Part shown: positions 36,117 through 44,774 of the stretch, piece by piece
Position numbering within the stretch: position 1 is the stretch's first letter
How the letters are laid out: each line of letters begins with the position of its first letter
The notes under the pieces: generated by a model
Databases searched by the model: none
What the model saw: the letters and a program-made list of their open reading frames with translations, nothing else
Told to the model about the DNA's origin: nothing
Translations under genes and position numbers: made by a program
Source: Streptosporangiaceae bacterium
Lineage (GTDB): Bacteria > Actinomycetota > Actinomycetes > Streptosporangiales > Streptosporangiaceae
Length of the DNA stretch: 48,966 nt
Direction of reading: 5' to 3'
Assembly (NCBI GenBank): GCA_019245115.1
Contig: JAFARZ010000193.1
Coordinates: 1 to 48,966, forward strand

Positions 36117-37823
36117 TTAGCCCTTGGCGGCGTTGTACAGGAACAGGTGACCGATCGCGGTCGGGAGCGCGCCGGTCACGTTCTGCGCCGTCGCCGACAG
36201 GTAATTGTAGAAGTACGGGAAGATAATGGGCGTCTGCTGGAGGAGCAGGTTCTCGATCTGCCCGGCGATGGATTTCTGGCTGGTCAGGTCCACGGCGGCG
36301 ATGTACTGCGCGACCAGCTTGTCGTACTGGGCGTTGGCGAAGTGCGCCGCGTTCCACGCACCGGTGCCGCTCTTGGCGTTGATGGTCTGCAGCGGAGCGG
36401 TCAGGAACACGTTCGGCACACCCCGGTGGCCGTAGTCGACAATGCTCATGGTCGCGTCCAGCCAGTCTGAGTTGCCGAACGTGGCCTTGCCGTAGTATGC
36501 GGACGAGCTCTCCACCTTCAGGTTGATCTTCACGTTGAGGTTCGCGGCCGCCTGCTGCACGATCTGCGCGAGCTGCGGGATCTCCAGGAGGTTCTCGGTG
36601 ACGAGCTGGGTGGAAAAGCCGGATGCGTGCCCCGCCGCCGCCAGCAGCGACTTCGCCTGGGCGACGTTCTGAGCCCGTTGTGCGACGGTGGTGTCGGTTG
36701 ACGGGAAGACCGGCGCGAATGGGCTGTCGTTGCCGATGTCGGCGTAGCCCTTGAACAACGCCTGGATGGTGGCCGTCCGGTCGATCGAGAGCGCGAGAGC
36801 CTGGCGGACCCGCGGGTCGGTGAACGGCGCCTGGTCGCACCGCATGGACAGCTCGCGGTGCGCGCTGGACTTCAGCTTGATGACCTTGTAGCTGCTGTTG
36901 TTCAGCAGTTGCTCCCCGCCGCTGACCGTGAACTGGCCGAGCACGTCGATACTTCCGCTGGTGAGCGCTAGGATGGAGGGCGAAGGGGTGTCGTAGAACG
37001 TGAACTGGGTCTGCGCCGGCAGAGCCTTGGTGCCCCAGTACGACTCATTGCGGGTGAACGTCGCGCCGACCTTGGCGGTGTAGGACCCGAGCACGAACGG
37101 GCCGGTGCCGATGAACGAGCTCTCCCATTTGGTCGGGTCGTAGCCCTTCGGCAGGATGATCATGTTGTAGTTGTCGGACGAGGTTAGGTACGGGAAGTTC
37201 CCGTTCGGGGCCTCCAGGTGGAAGGCCACCGTGTAGTCGTCTACCTTCGCCACACCGGATGGCAGCAGCACACCGGCGAACGCCGACAGCGCGGCCGAGC
37301 CGTTGGCCTTGTTGGTGTGGAGCTGGTAGGTGTACACCACGTCATCGGCGGTGAGCGTTGCCCCGTTGTGGAACTTGACGCCCTGCCTGATCTTGAACGT
37401 CCACACGTCGGCGGCGGGGTTGGCCGACCAGGAAGTCGCCAGCACCGGCGTCAGGTTCAGGGTCTGCCCGGACAGGGTGAGGTATTCGCCGGTCTGCGCG
37501 AGCATGTCGAGGCCGCCCTGGTCGGCGACCGTCACTGGGTTGATGGCGCCGGTCGGCGTGATGATGCCGGCCTTGATCGTCGCCCCCGGCTTGCCGCTCG
37601 ACGATGAGCCGCCCGCCGGAGATGTGGAGGAGGAACTTGAGCACGCGGCGAGGATCGACCCGAGCAGCGGCACCGAGATGCCGACGACCGTACCGCGACG
37701 GATGAAGTCCCGGCGGGACAGCCGTCCCGCGGTGAACTCGTCGATAACGTGGTTGGCGATCTCGCCCTGACCCCGCCGCAGGCGATCGAGGTGCGTGTGG
37801 TCGACAGGTGTGTTATCCGGCAT
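36117..37823 (-). CDS. ABC transporter substrate-binding lipoprotein (SBP family 5)
   Basis: A 568-residue peptide/nickel/opine-type binding protein. A twin-arginine motif SRRDFI (residues 36-41) precedes the hydrophobic VVGISVPLLGSILAAC, with C61 as the lipidated Cys, so it is Tat-exported and membrane-anchored. Before that lies a 35-residue cytosolic extension (MPDNTPVDHTHLDRL). The SBP_bac_5 domain contains WTFKIRQGVKFHNGATLTAD and DPRVRQALALSIDR. The ATG at 37823 has GGAGG about eight bases upstream and overlaps the ATPase gene stop. The ligand is unknown; divergence of the operon from a histidase-like gene suggests an amino-acid-derived compound. It is the last gene of the B-C-DF-A operon. 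Confidence 0.93.
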   Translation of the reverse strand: MPDNTPVDHTHLDRLRRGQGEIANHVIDEFTAGRLSRRDFIRRGTVVGISVPLLGSILAACSSSSSTSPAGGSSSSGKPGATIKAGIITPTGAINPVTVADQGGLDMLAQTGEYLTLSGQTLNLTPVLATSWSANPAADVWTFKIRQGVKFHNGATLTADDVVYTYQLHTNKANGSAALSAFAGVLLPSGVAKVDDYTVAFHLEAPNGNFPYLTSSDNYNMIILPKGYDPTKWESSFIGTGPFVLGSYTAKVGATFTRNESYWGTKALPAQTQFTFYDTPSPSILALTSGSIDVLGQFTVSGGEQLLNNSSYKVIKLKSSAHRELSMRCDQAPFTDPRVRQALALSIDRTATIQALFKGYADIGNDSPFAPVFPSTDTTVAQRAQNVAQAKSLLAAAGHASGFSTQLVTENLLEIPQLAQIVQQAAANLNVKINLKVESSSAYYGKATFGNSDWLDATMSIVDYGHRGVPNVFLTAPLQTINAKSGTGAWNAAHFANAQYDKLVAQYIAAVDLTSQKSIAGQIENLLLQQTPIIFPYFYNYLSATAQNVTGALPTAIGHLFLYNAAKG

Positions 37824-39978
37824 CAGAAGAGCCTCCATTGGCTGGGGCGGAGAATTTTCTCAGTTCGGTGAGCGGGATGTGGCAGCGGATCATGTGACCG
37901 GGCTCGCCCTCGATCGGCGGCGGCTCGGTCGACTCGCAGATGCCGCTCGGCAGGCGACGCGGACAGCGGGTGTGGAAGACGCAGCCGCCGGGCGGATTGG
38001 CGGCAGACGGGATTTCCCCGCTCAGCCTGATCCGCTCAGGGTGCTTGCCGTCTATCGAGGGCACGGCGGACAGCAGTGCCTCGGTGTACGGGTGATGCGG
38101 ACCGGCGAACACCGTCTCGGCAGGTCCGACCTCCATAACGCGGCCCAGGTAGAGCACGACGATCCGGTCAGACAGATAGCGGACCACGCCCAGGTCGTGC
38201 GAGATGAACACGTACGTGGTGCGCTCGGCGGCTTGCAGGTCGGCGAGCAGGTTCAAGATTGCCGCCTGCACCGAGACGTCGAGCGCCGAGGTCGGCTCGT
38301 CGCAGACCACGACGGCGGGCCGGCTGCCGAACGCGCGGGCGATCGCCACCCGCTGCTTGAGGCCGCCGGACAGCTGGGCCGGCCGCAGTGGCAGGTAACG
38401 GTCCTCGAGCCGGACCGAGGTCAGCAGGTCGTTCCGCCGGTCGCGCAGCCGGTCGCCCGACAGCCCGGCCAGCCGCACCAGGGGACGCCCGATCAGTGCC
38501 CGGACAGTATGGCGCCGGTTCAGCGCGGAGTCCGGATTCTGGAAGACGATCTGGAGCGCGCGCAGCACCTCGAGCGGCCGCTTGCGCACGTCGGGAGCCA
38601 GCGCGGTCCCGTTCAGCGTCAGCACGCTTCCCGCGTCTGGTGTGGTCAGCCCGAGCAGCGTGCGGGCCAGCGTCGTCTTACCGCTGCCGGACTCGCCGAC
38701 CAGCCCGAGCGTCTCGCCTCGCCGGACGGTCAGGTCCACGTCCGCCAGGGCCCGAACCCCGCCCGGGAACGTCTTGGACAGGTCTGACATCTCAACCAAG
38801 GGCCTGTCCGTCACCGGACCATCCGGCGCCGGGATATTGACCGGAGTCGTGCGCGGCATGGTCGGCGCGAGCTCGTGCCGGTAGCACCTGGTGCTCCGGG
38901 CCGGGTCGATCGCGAACGCCGGCGGGGGCGCCGCGCGGCACTGATCCTCGGCCAGCACGCAACGTGGTGCGAACACGCATCCGGACAGCGAGTGCCCGGG
39001 AGCGGGCAGGAAGCCCGGAATGGTGTCGAGCCGCCCGTGGTCCTTGCGCTGCCCGCGGCGTGGGATGCAGCGCAGCAGGCCAACCGTGTAGGGATGCCGC
39101 GGCGAGCCGAACACCTCGGCGGCCGGCCCCTCCTCGACAAGCTCGCCGGCGTACAGCACGCCGACCCGGTCGCACATCTTGGCCACGACGGCGAGGTTGT
39201 GGCTGATGAACAGCACAGATGTGTCGAACTCGGTGCGCAGCGCAGCCACCAGATCCAGGACTTCGGCCTCGACGGTGGCGTCCAGCGCGGTGGTCGGCTC
39301 GTCCAGGATGAGCAGCGACGGCGAGGACGCCAGCGCCATCGCGATGACGACCCGCTGCGCCATGCCGCCGGAAAGCTCGTGCGGGTAGCGCCGCATGACC
39401 CGGCCGGGATCGGATATCTGCACCTTGCGCAGCATCTCCTCGGCCGCCGGTTCCGCGTCCCGGGGACCGGAGCCGGCGATCTCGAACGCCTCCGCCACCT
39501 GGCGGCCCACCCGCAGCGACGGGTTCAGCGCCCGGCCCGGCTCCTGGTACACCATCGACACGGTCCGCGCGCGCAGCTCTCGCAACGCGGAACGCCCCAT
39601 GCGCAGCGGGTCCTGCCCGTTGATGCTGATTGTGCCGCCGCTGACCCGGCCGTTCTGCGGCAGGTACCGCACCAGGGCCAGGGCGGCCGTTGACTTGCCG
39701 GAGCCGGACTCGCCGACGAGCCCGTATGACTCACCGCGCTCGATGCTGAACGACACATCTTTCAGCGCCAGGCGGTCCCGTTCCCGCACCCGGTACGCCA
39801 CATCCAGGTGCGACACCGTCAGTATTTCCCTCCGCGCCAAGGCCTCGCTGTTTTCCCTCCGCGCCAAGGACTCGCTGCGCTCGGCCGGCTTGGAGCCACG
39901 GCGGGAATCGCCGCCCCTGCGGGACGGCGACCGCCGCGGCGCTCGCTTCCGCTCGCTCCTAGGCTCCGGCTCGCTCAT
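37813..39978 (-). CDS. Fused DppD-DppF-type ABC ATPase
   Basis: A 721-residue protein with two complete ABC cassettes. The first has Walker A GESGSGKST (89-97), signature LSGGMAQRV (about 203) and Walker B LLILDEPTTALD. The second has GESGSGKTT (about 429), LSGGLKQRV (about 536) and VVVCDEPTSALD. Each ends with an oligopeptide-type C-terminal region with cysteines (GCVFAPRC, GCVFHTRC), possibly an iron-sulfur or metal site. They are usually separate DppD and DppF proteins. The ATG at 39978 overlaps the permease stop by four bases. The first 51 residues (Arg/Ser-rich, ending SLARRENSEALARRE) are encoded by a repeat element also present at the dppB-dppC junction, so the functional start may lie further in. 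Confidence 0.92.
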   Translation of the reverse strand: MSEPEPRSERKRAPRRSPSRRGGDSRRGSKPAERSESLARRENSEALARREILTVSHLDVAYRVRERDRLALKDVSFSIERGESYGLVGESGSGKSTAALALVRYLPQNGRVSGGTISINGQDPLRMGRSALRELRARTVSMVYQEPGRALNPSLRVGRQVAEAFEIAGSGPRDAEPAAEEMLRKVQISDPGRVMRRYPHELSGGMAQRVVIAMALASSPSLLILDEPTTALDATVEAEVLDLVAALRTEFDTSVLFISHNLAVVAKMCDRVGVLYAGELVEEGPAAEVFGSPRHPYTVGLLRCIPRRGQRKDHGRLDTIPGFLPAPGHSLSGCVFAPRCVLAEDQCRAAPPPAFAIDPARSTRCYRHELAPTMPRTTPVNIPAPDGPVTDRPLVEMSDLSKTFPGGVRALADVDLTVRRGETLGLVGESGSGKTTLARTLLGLTTPDAGSVLTLNGTALAPDVRKRPLEVLRALQIVFQNPDSALNRRHTVRALIGRPLVRLAGLSGDRLRDRRNDLLTSVRLEDRYLPLRPAQLSGGLKQRVAIARAFGSRPAVVVCDEPTSALDVSVQAAILNLLADLQAAERTTYVFISHDLGVVRYLSDRIVVLYLGRVMEVGPAETVFAGPHHPYTEALLSAVPSIDGKHPERIRLSGEIPSAANPPGGCVFHTRCPRRLPSGICESTEPPPIEGEPGHMIRCHIPLTELRKFSAPANGGSSDAG
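39835..39978 (-). repeat. Junction repeat element, copy A
   Basis: About 144 bp at the permease-C/ATPase junction. It contains two units of a 26-bp segment starting TTCCCTCCGCGCCAAGGC, then a 62-bp unit starting TGCGCTCGGCCGGC, then GGCGCTCGC..CGCTCGCT. Here it is in frame with the ATPase and encodes its Arg-rich N-terminus. It is closely similar to 40900-41099. Confidence 0.85.
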
Positions 39979-40898
39979 GAGTTCAGCACCTGCTCGATCG
40001 AGTCGGTGATCAGGTTGATCGAGATGACCAGCGAGGCGATGGCCAGCGCCGGGAACAGCGTCGGCCACCAGTAGCCGGCCGCGATCGGGCTGTACTGGTT
40101 GGCCTGCGAGATGTCCGCCCCCCAGTCCGGCGTGGGCGGCTGGATGCCGAAGCCCAGGAACGACAGCGTGGCGACGGTGAAGATCGCGTAGCCGAGCCGG
40201 ACGGTGAACTCCACCAGGATCGCGGGCATGACGTTCGGCAGGATCTCGCCGAACATGACGCGGAGCGGGTTCTCGCCGAGCAGCCGCGCCGCGGCGAGGT
40301 AGTCCAGATGCCGTTCGCTGAGCACGGCGGAGCGTACCGTCCGGGCGATCAGCGGCGTGAAGATCAGCCCGACCACGATGATCAGGGTCGAGACCGACGG
40401 GCCTACGGCGATGATGAACAAGAACGCGATGATCACCGCCGGCAGCGCGAGCAGCGCCTCCACCAGGCGGCTCACCAGCAGGTCGAACAGGCCGCCGAAG
40501 TAGCCCATCACCAGGCCGAGGATGGTGCCGAGCACGGTGCCGAGTGCCGTGGCGAGCGGCGTGACGGTCAGGATCGACCGGGCGCCGGTGATGATCCGGG
40601 ACAGCACGTCCCGGCCGACGTTGTCGGTGCCGAACCAGTGCGCTCCACCGGGACGAGCGTTCGCGGCCAGCAGTTGCTGGTGCAGCGGATCGAATGGCGC
40701 GAACTGCCGGCCGAACAGCGCGCACACGATCCAGAACAGCAGGATCGCCGCACCCACCAAGAACGTCGGCCGCCGCAGCAGCAGCTTCCAGCGGGTCGGC
40801 GAACCCGACAGCGGAGCCCCGATGGTCACCGCGACCGTGGCGCCGGTCGCGGCACCCGCTCCCGCCGTCTCCGGCGCCGAGGCCGTCATGTCCGTCAC
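39975..40898 (-). CDS. ABC transporter permease, DppC type
   Basis: A 307-residue permease. The N-terminal extension (TASAPETAGAGAATGATVAV) is followed by RPTFLVGAAILLFWIVCALF, the conserved HWFGTDNVGRDVLSRIITGA loop and the EAA-like cytoplasmic loop ARLLGENPLRVMFGEILPNV. It pairs with the DppB-type permease to form the channel. The frame is open into the upstream repeat, but GGAGGG at the end of that repeat lies four bases before the GTG at 40898, which I use; an ATG at 40889 is also possible. The stop overlaps the ATPase ATG. The repeat thus seems to supply the ribosome-binding site. Confidence 0.92.
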   Translation of the reverse strand: MTDMTASAPETAGAGAATGATVAVTIGAPLSGSPTRWKLLLRRPTFLVGAAILLFWIVCALFGRQFAPFDPLHQQLLAANARPGGAHWFGTDNVGRDVLSRIITGARSILTVTPLATALGTVLGTILGLVMGYFGGLFDLLVSRLVEALLALPAVIIAFLFIIAVGPSVSTLIIVVGLIFTPLIARTVRSAVLSERHLDYLAAARLLGENPLRVMFGEILPNVMPAILVEFTVRLGYAIFTVATLSFLGFGIQPPTPDWGADISQANQYSPIAAGYWWPTLFPALAIASLVISINLITDSIEQVLNS

Positions 40899-40899
40899 G

Positions 40900-41099
40900 A
40901 TTCCCTCCGCGCCAAGGCCTCGCTGTGTTTCCCTCCGCGCCAAGGCCTCGCTGCGCTCGGCCGGCTTGGAGCCGCGGCGGGAATTGCCGCCCCTGCGGGA
41001 CGGCAACCGCCGCTGCGCTCGGCCGGCTTGGAGCCACGGCGGGAATTGCCGCCCCTGCGGGACGGCAACCGCCGCGGCGCTCGCTCCCGCTCGCTCACG
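40900..41099 (-). repeat. Junction repeat element, copy B, internally duplicated
   Basis: The same element as at 39835-39978 fills the dppB-dppC gap, but its 62-bp unit (TGCGCTCGGCCGGC to ACCGCCGC) occurs twice in tandem with one or two substitutions. The 26-bp CTCCGCGCC unit is again doubled. On the minus strand a GTG overlapping the dppB stop opens MSERERAPRRLPSRRGGNSR, nearly identical to the ATPase N-terminus. Confidence 0.85.
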
Positions 41100-42048
41100 A
41101 CGAGTCCCCGATCCGCAGCCGTGGATTCAGCCACATCAGCAGCAGGTCCGCGGCCAGGGTGGCGAGCACGTACACCGCGCCGATGGTCAGCACGCCGGCT
41201 TCCAGCATCGGGAAATCCTTGCTCTGTGCGGCCTTGAAGATCAGGTTGCCGATGCCCTGGTAGTTGAACAGGTCCTCGACCACGACCAGTCCGCCGATCA
41301 GGTAGCCGGTCTGGGTGGCGATGACGGTGATCGTGGGCAGCAGCGAGTTCCGCAGCACGTGCCGCCGGATGACCGCCGACCGCGGCAGCCCCTTCAGGAC
41401 GGCCGTCCGCACATAGTCAGACGAAAGCGCCTCGATGGTCCCCGCCCTCGCCATCCTGGCAATGTAACCGAACAGTACAAAGACTAGCGGGATTGCCGGC
41501 AATATCAAATGCTTGAACTGACTCCCCACCGAGGCGCCCGCCCCGGCGGACGCCGTGACCGGCAGCACCTTCAGCTCCACGCCGAAGATCACGATAAGCA
41601 CGATCCCGGACACGAATTCCGGCACGGTGGACAGCGACAGCCCGGTCACCGAGATCACCCGGTCCAGCCAGCGGCCGGCGAACAGCGCGGCGACCACGCC
41701 GCCGAGGATCGACAGCGGCACCACGATCACGAACGCCAGCACGGCCAGTTTGAGCGAATTGATCAGCGCGGCCCGTACGAAGGGCTCGACCGCTCCACGG
41801 AACTCATATGAGGTGCCCATGTTGCCGTGCACCAGACCGCCGATCCACGTTCCGTAGCGGACCAGCAGCGGCCGGTCGACACCGAGCTGGTGGTCGAGCA
41901 CCGCGACGGAATTCTGCGACGCGAGGTTGCCGAGTATTGCTCTGCCAGGATCACCTGGGAGAACCTGGCCGGCCAAGAATACGATCAAGCTCAGGATCCA
42001 CAAGGTGAGGATCATCAAGCCTAGGCGACGCAGCAGGAAGATACCCAA
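41095..42048 (-). CDS. ABC transporter permease, DppB type
   Basis: A 317-residue permease with six helices. It starts FLLRRLGLMILTLWILSLIV, includes the family motifs PGDPGRAILG and GTSYEFRGAV, the loop TVPEFVSGIVLIVIFGVELK and the EAA-type segment SSDYVRTAVLKGLPRSAVIR. The TTG at 42048 follows GGAGGAG closely. It is the first gene of the B-C-DF-A operon and is transcribed away from the histidase-like gene; the 165-bp shared region holds two strong hairpins. A short GTGA overlap at its stop opens the repeat-encoded frame rather than dppC itself. Confidence 0.93.
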   Translation of the reverse strand: MGIFLLRRLGLMILTLWILSLIVFLAGQVLPGDPGRAILGNLASQNSVAVLDHQLGVDRPLLVRYGTWIGGLVHGNMGTSYEFRGAVEPFVRAALINSLKLAVLAFVIVVPLSILGGVVAALFAGRWLDRVISVTGLSLSTVPEFVSGIVLIVIFGVELKVLPVTASAGAGASVGSQFKHLILPAIPLVFVLFGYIARMARAGTIEALSSDYVRTAVLKGLPRSAVIRRHVLRNSLLPTITVIATQTGYLIGGLVVVEDLFNYQGIGNLIFKAAQSKDFPMLEAGVLTIGAVYVLATLAADLLLMWLNPRLRIGDSS

Positions 42049-42089
42049 CGCTCTCCTCCTTGGTGCCGGTACGCCTCACAGAGACATTA

Positions 42090-42147
42090 TCCGGAGGGAC
42101 CCTCCCTCCGGACCTCAGTTCTATCCGGGGGAATCCATCCCCCCGGA
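42090..42147. promoter_or_regulatory. Two strong hairpins in the transporter/lyase divergent region
   Basis: The first hairpin is a perfect 10-bp stem TCCGGAGGGA/TCCCTCCGGA with a three-base loop (42090-42112). The second is TCCGGGGG/CCCCCGGA around AATCCATC (42124-42147), resembling the hairpin at 2970-2990. A weaker GGGG/CCCC pair follows near 42154-42169. They lie between the starts of dppB (42048) and the lyase gene (42214), so they would sit in leaders or at operators rather than at terminators. Confidence 0.6.
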
Positions 42148-42213
42148 CCCCCTGGGGTAGCCGAGCCCCTCGGGCGGGAAAGCCTAGCTCAGGTACAGAC
42201 GGGTGAGCAATCA

Positions 42214-43674
42214 ATGGCCATTGTGCTGAATGGAAGTGACCTGACTGTTACGCAGGTCATCGCGGTCGCCCGGCATGGCGAGGCGGTGCAGATCGCCGAC
42301 ACCGCGCGAAAAGCCATGGAGGACGCGCGATCGGTCGTCATGGAGGTCCTCGACCGCGGCACGCCGGTGTACGGGCTGACCACCGGTGTGGGGGAGCGGA
42401 AGAAGTTCCTGCTCGATCCGGCCGACCGGCAGTCCTTCAACAAGCGCCTGGTGCTGAACCACCGGATAGCGCAGGGCGACGTGGCGCCGGCCGACGTCGT
42501 CCGGGGCGCGATGGTGTGCCTGGCCAACAGCTACGCCAAGGGCGTGACCGGGGTTCGTCCCGGCCTGTGCGCGCTGATCGTCACGCTGCTCAACGAGGGC
42601 TTCGCCCCGCCGGTCCGCCGGCTCGGCTCGGTCGGGCAGGGCGACCTCGGGCCGATGGCCGACCTGGCGTACGGCATCATCACCCGGACCGGCTTCCAGC
42701 CCCAGGAGAACGAAGGCCTGGCCCTGGTCAACAGCAACGCGTTCACCACGGCGTGGGCGGCGCTCGCCCTCGCCGACGCGGACAGCCTGCTGGCCACCCA
42801 CGATGTGGCCGCCGCGCTCGACCTCGAGGCCTTCGGCGCGAACCTCACCTCCCTGCACCCGATCATCGAGCAGACCCGGCCGTACCAGGGCCTGGCTGAC
42901 ACGCTGCGACGGCTGAGGAACATACTCGACGGCAGCTACCTGTGGCAGCCGGGTGCCGCTCGCTTCCTCCAGGATCCGCTGACCTTCCGCTGCATACCGC
43001 AGATCCATGGCGCGGCCCGGGACGCACTCGGCTACGCGCGCGGCATCCTGCACACCGAGCTGAACTCGTCGCAGAGCAACCCGGTGGTGGTCCGGGCCGA
43101 CCGGGACATCGTGTCGGTCGGCAACTTCGACATCGGCCCGGTCGCCGCCGCGCTCGACTTTGCCCGCATCGCCCTGGCGCCCGTGGTCACCAGCGCGAAC
43201 GAACGGGCGGTCAAGCTCCTCCAGGCCCCCTTCTCCGGCCTGCCGGCCGGACTGGGTGCGCTCGAGGCATCGCCGGACGACGGACTGTCCGAACTGGCCG
43301 TGGCCAGCCAGGCGATCACCGTCGAAGCCCGCACGCTGGCCCACCCGGTCTCCTACGAGCTGGCCAGCTCCGCGAAGGGCGAGGGCGTCGAGGACCGGGC
43401 CACGATGGCGCCGCTGTCCGCGCGGCGGCTCGCCGACATGGTCTCGCTGAGCGCCCGGGTGACGGCCATCGAGCTTGTCGTCGCGGCCCAGGCCATCGAC
43501 CTGCGCCGCGCGCTCAGCTGGCAGGGACCCGGTCTGATCGGCGCGCTCGGCAGCGGGACGGAGCGCGCCTATCGCCTGATCCGCGAGCTTGTCCCGTTCG
43601 TGCCGGCCGACGGCACCCTCCCCTCCGACCTCGAACCGCTGGTTGAACTGGTAGCCCGGGGTGATCTTGTATGA
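42214..43674 (+). CDS. Histidase/aromatic ammonia-lyase homologue lacking the MIO triad
   Basis: A 486-residue protein with the complete histidine/phenylalanine ammonia-lyase fold and order of motifs: VYGLTTGVG with Tyr53, LVLNHRIAQGD, EGLALVNSNAF, QDPLTFRCIPQIHGAARD, ELNSSQSNPVV and SVGNFDIGPVAAALDF. In catalytic members GSVGASGDLAPL supplies Ala-Ser-Gly for the MIO cofactor. Here the segment (138-148) is GSVGQGDLGPM: one residue shorter, with no Ala or Ser. The protein therefore cannot form MIO and should not deaminate histidine in the normal way. Elimination from a substrate with a better leaving group, such as a trimethylammonium betaine, is one option. It is translationally coupled to the enolase-like gene (ATGA overlap) and diverges from the ABC transporter. 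Confidence 0.9.
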   Translation: MAIVLNGSDLTVTQVIAVARHGEAVQIADTARKAMEDARSVVMEVLDRGTPVYGLTTGVGERKKFLLDPADRQSFNKRLVLNHRIAQGDVAPADVVRGAMVCLANSYAKGVTGVRPGLCALIVTLLNEGFAPPVRRLGSVGQGDLGPMADLAYGIITRTGFQPQENEGLALVNSNAFTTAWAALALADADSLLATHDVAAALDLEAFGANLTSLHPIIEQTRPYQGLADTLRRLRNILDGSYLWQPGAARFLQDPLTFRCIPQIHGAARDALGYARGILHTELNSSQSNPVVVRADRDIVSVGNFDIGPVAAALDFARIALAPVVTSANERAVKLLQAPFSGLPAGLGALEASPDDGLSELAVASQAITVEARTLAHPVSYELASSAKGEGVEDRATMAPLSARRLADMVSLSARVTAIELVVAAQAIDLRRALSWQGPGLIGALGSGTERAYRLIRELVPFVPADGTLPSDLEPLVELVARGDLV

Positions 43675-44774
43675 GGATCACCGCGATCCGGCTGCACCGG
43701 CTGCGCTTTCCCTTGGATCCGCCGTTCCATGCCGCCTGGGATCCCGTCCCGCGCCGTCACTTCGACGCGACGCTGGTCCGGGTCGAGACCGACGAAGGCC
43801 TGACCGGCTTCGGCTCCGGCGACACGATGGACGGTTTCGAGCCCTTCGTACCGCTCTTCCTCGGTCAGGATCCGCTGCGCATGGCGGACCACGTGCGGAC
43901 CATCGAGTCGATCGGATTCCACGCCGGCCGCTACTGGCCGCTCGAGGCCGCGCTGTGGGATATCGCCGGCCAGGCCGCCGGCCTGCCGGTCTCGGTCCTG
44001 TTCGGCGGCGCCCGCGACCGCCTCCCCGCCTATGCCTCCTTCGGTGAGGCGCGATCGCCGCAGGCCCGCGCCGAGGCTGCTCTGGCAGCAAAGGCCGCAG
44101 GTTTCCGAGCGTTTAAAATCCGCATATCACGAACGGGCTGGCCTGCTTCCCTTCAGGCCGTGCGTGCCGCGCGGGAGGCCGTGGGCAGCGACATCGAGAT
44201 CATGGCCGACCTGAACCAATGGTGGCGCATGCCCGGCGATATCTCCCCGGCGCTGGACGCCACGGTGGTCCGTCGCATCGCCGCCGAACTGGCCGATCTT
44301 GACGTCTTCTGGCTGGAGGAGCCGCTGCCGGGGGGCGACCTGGCCGGTATGCGTTCGCTGCGCTCGGTGATCCGGGTGGCCGGCGGGGAGATGGCCCGGA
44401 CGCCTGCCGAGCTGCTGGGCGCGATGCGCGCGGACGCGCTGGATGTGTACCAGCCGGACGTGGTGCTGTCGGTCGGGATGCTCCGGGCCAGGACGATCGC
44501 CGAGCTCGCCCTGGTGAACAACCGCTGGTTCACCCCGCACACCTGGACCAACGGCCTCGGCCTGCTGGCCAACCTGCACGTGGTGGCCGGCGTTGGCGGC
44601 GGCCCCTACGTCGAGTTCCCCTACGACCCCCCCGGCTGGACGCCAGAACGCCGCGATTTCTTCCTGACCGAGCCCATCCGCATCGACGCCGACGGCTACC
44701 TGACCATCCCTCCCACCCCCGGCCTAGGCGCCCAGATCATCCCCCACGCCCTAACCCACTACCCCCACCCCTAA
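43671..44774 (+). CDS. Enolase-superfamily enzyme, mandelate racemase subgroup
   Basis: A 367-residue enzyme with an N-terminal capping domain and a TIM barrel. Metal ligands are D180 (MADLNQ), E216 (WLEEPL) and E240 (AGGE). A His-Asp dyad can be placed as H290 (FTPHTW) and D263 (YQPDV). The KxK motif is K149-I-R151, so the usual second lysine base is arginine, pointing to a dehydratase or epimerase that relies on the His. Members abstract a proton alpha to a carboxylate, which fits processing of an unsaturated or hydroxylated acid made by the preceding lyase. The ATG overlaps the lyase stop by four bases. Confidence 0.9.
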   Translation: MRITAIRLHRLRFPLDPPFHAAWDPVPRRHFDATLVRVETDEGLTGFGSGDTMDGFEPFVPLFLGQDPLRMADHVRTIESIGFHAGRYWPLEAALWDIAGQAAGLPVSVLFGGARDRLPAYASFGEARSPQARAEAALAAKAAGFRAFKIRISRTGWPASLQAVRAAREAVGSDIEIMADLNQWWRMPGDISPALDATVVRRIAAELADLDVFWLEEPLPGGDLAGMRSLRSVIRVAGGEMARTPAELLGAMRADALDVYQPDVVLSVGMLRARTIAELALVNNRWFTPHTWTNGLGLLANLHVVAGVGGGPYVEFPYDPPGWTPERRDFFLTEPIRIDADGYLTIPPTPGLGAQIIPHALTHYPHP

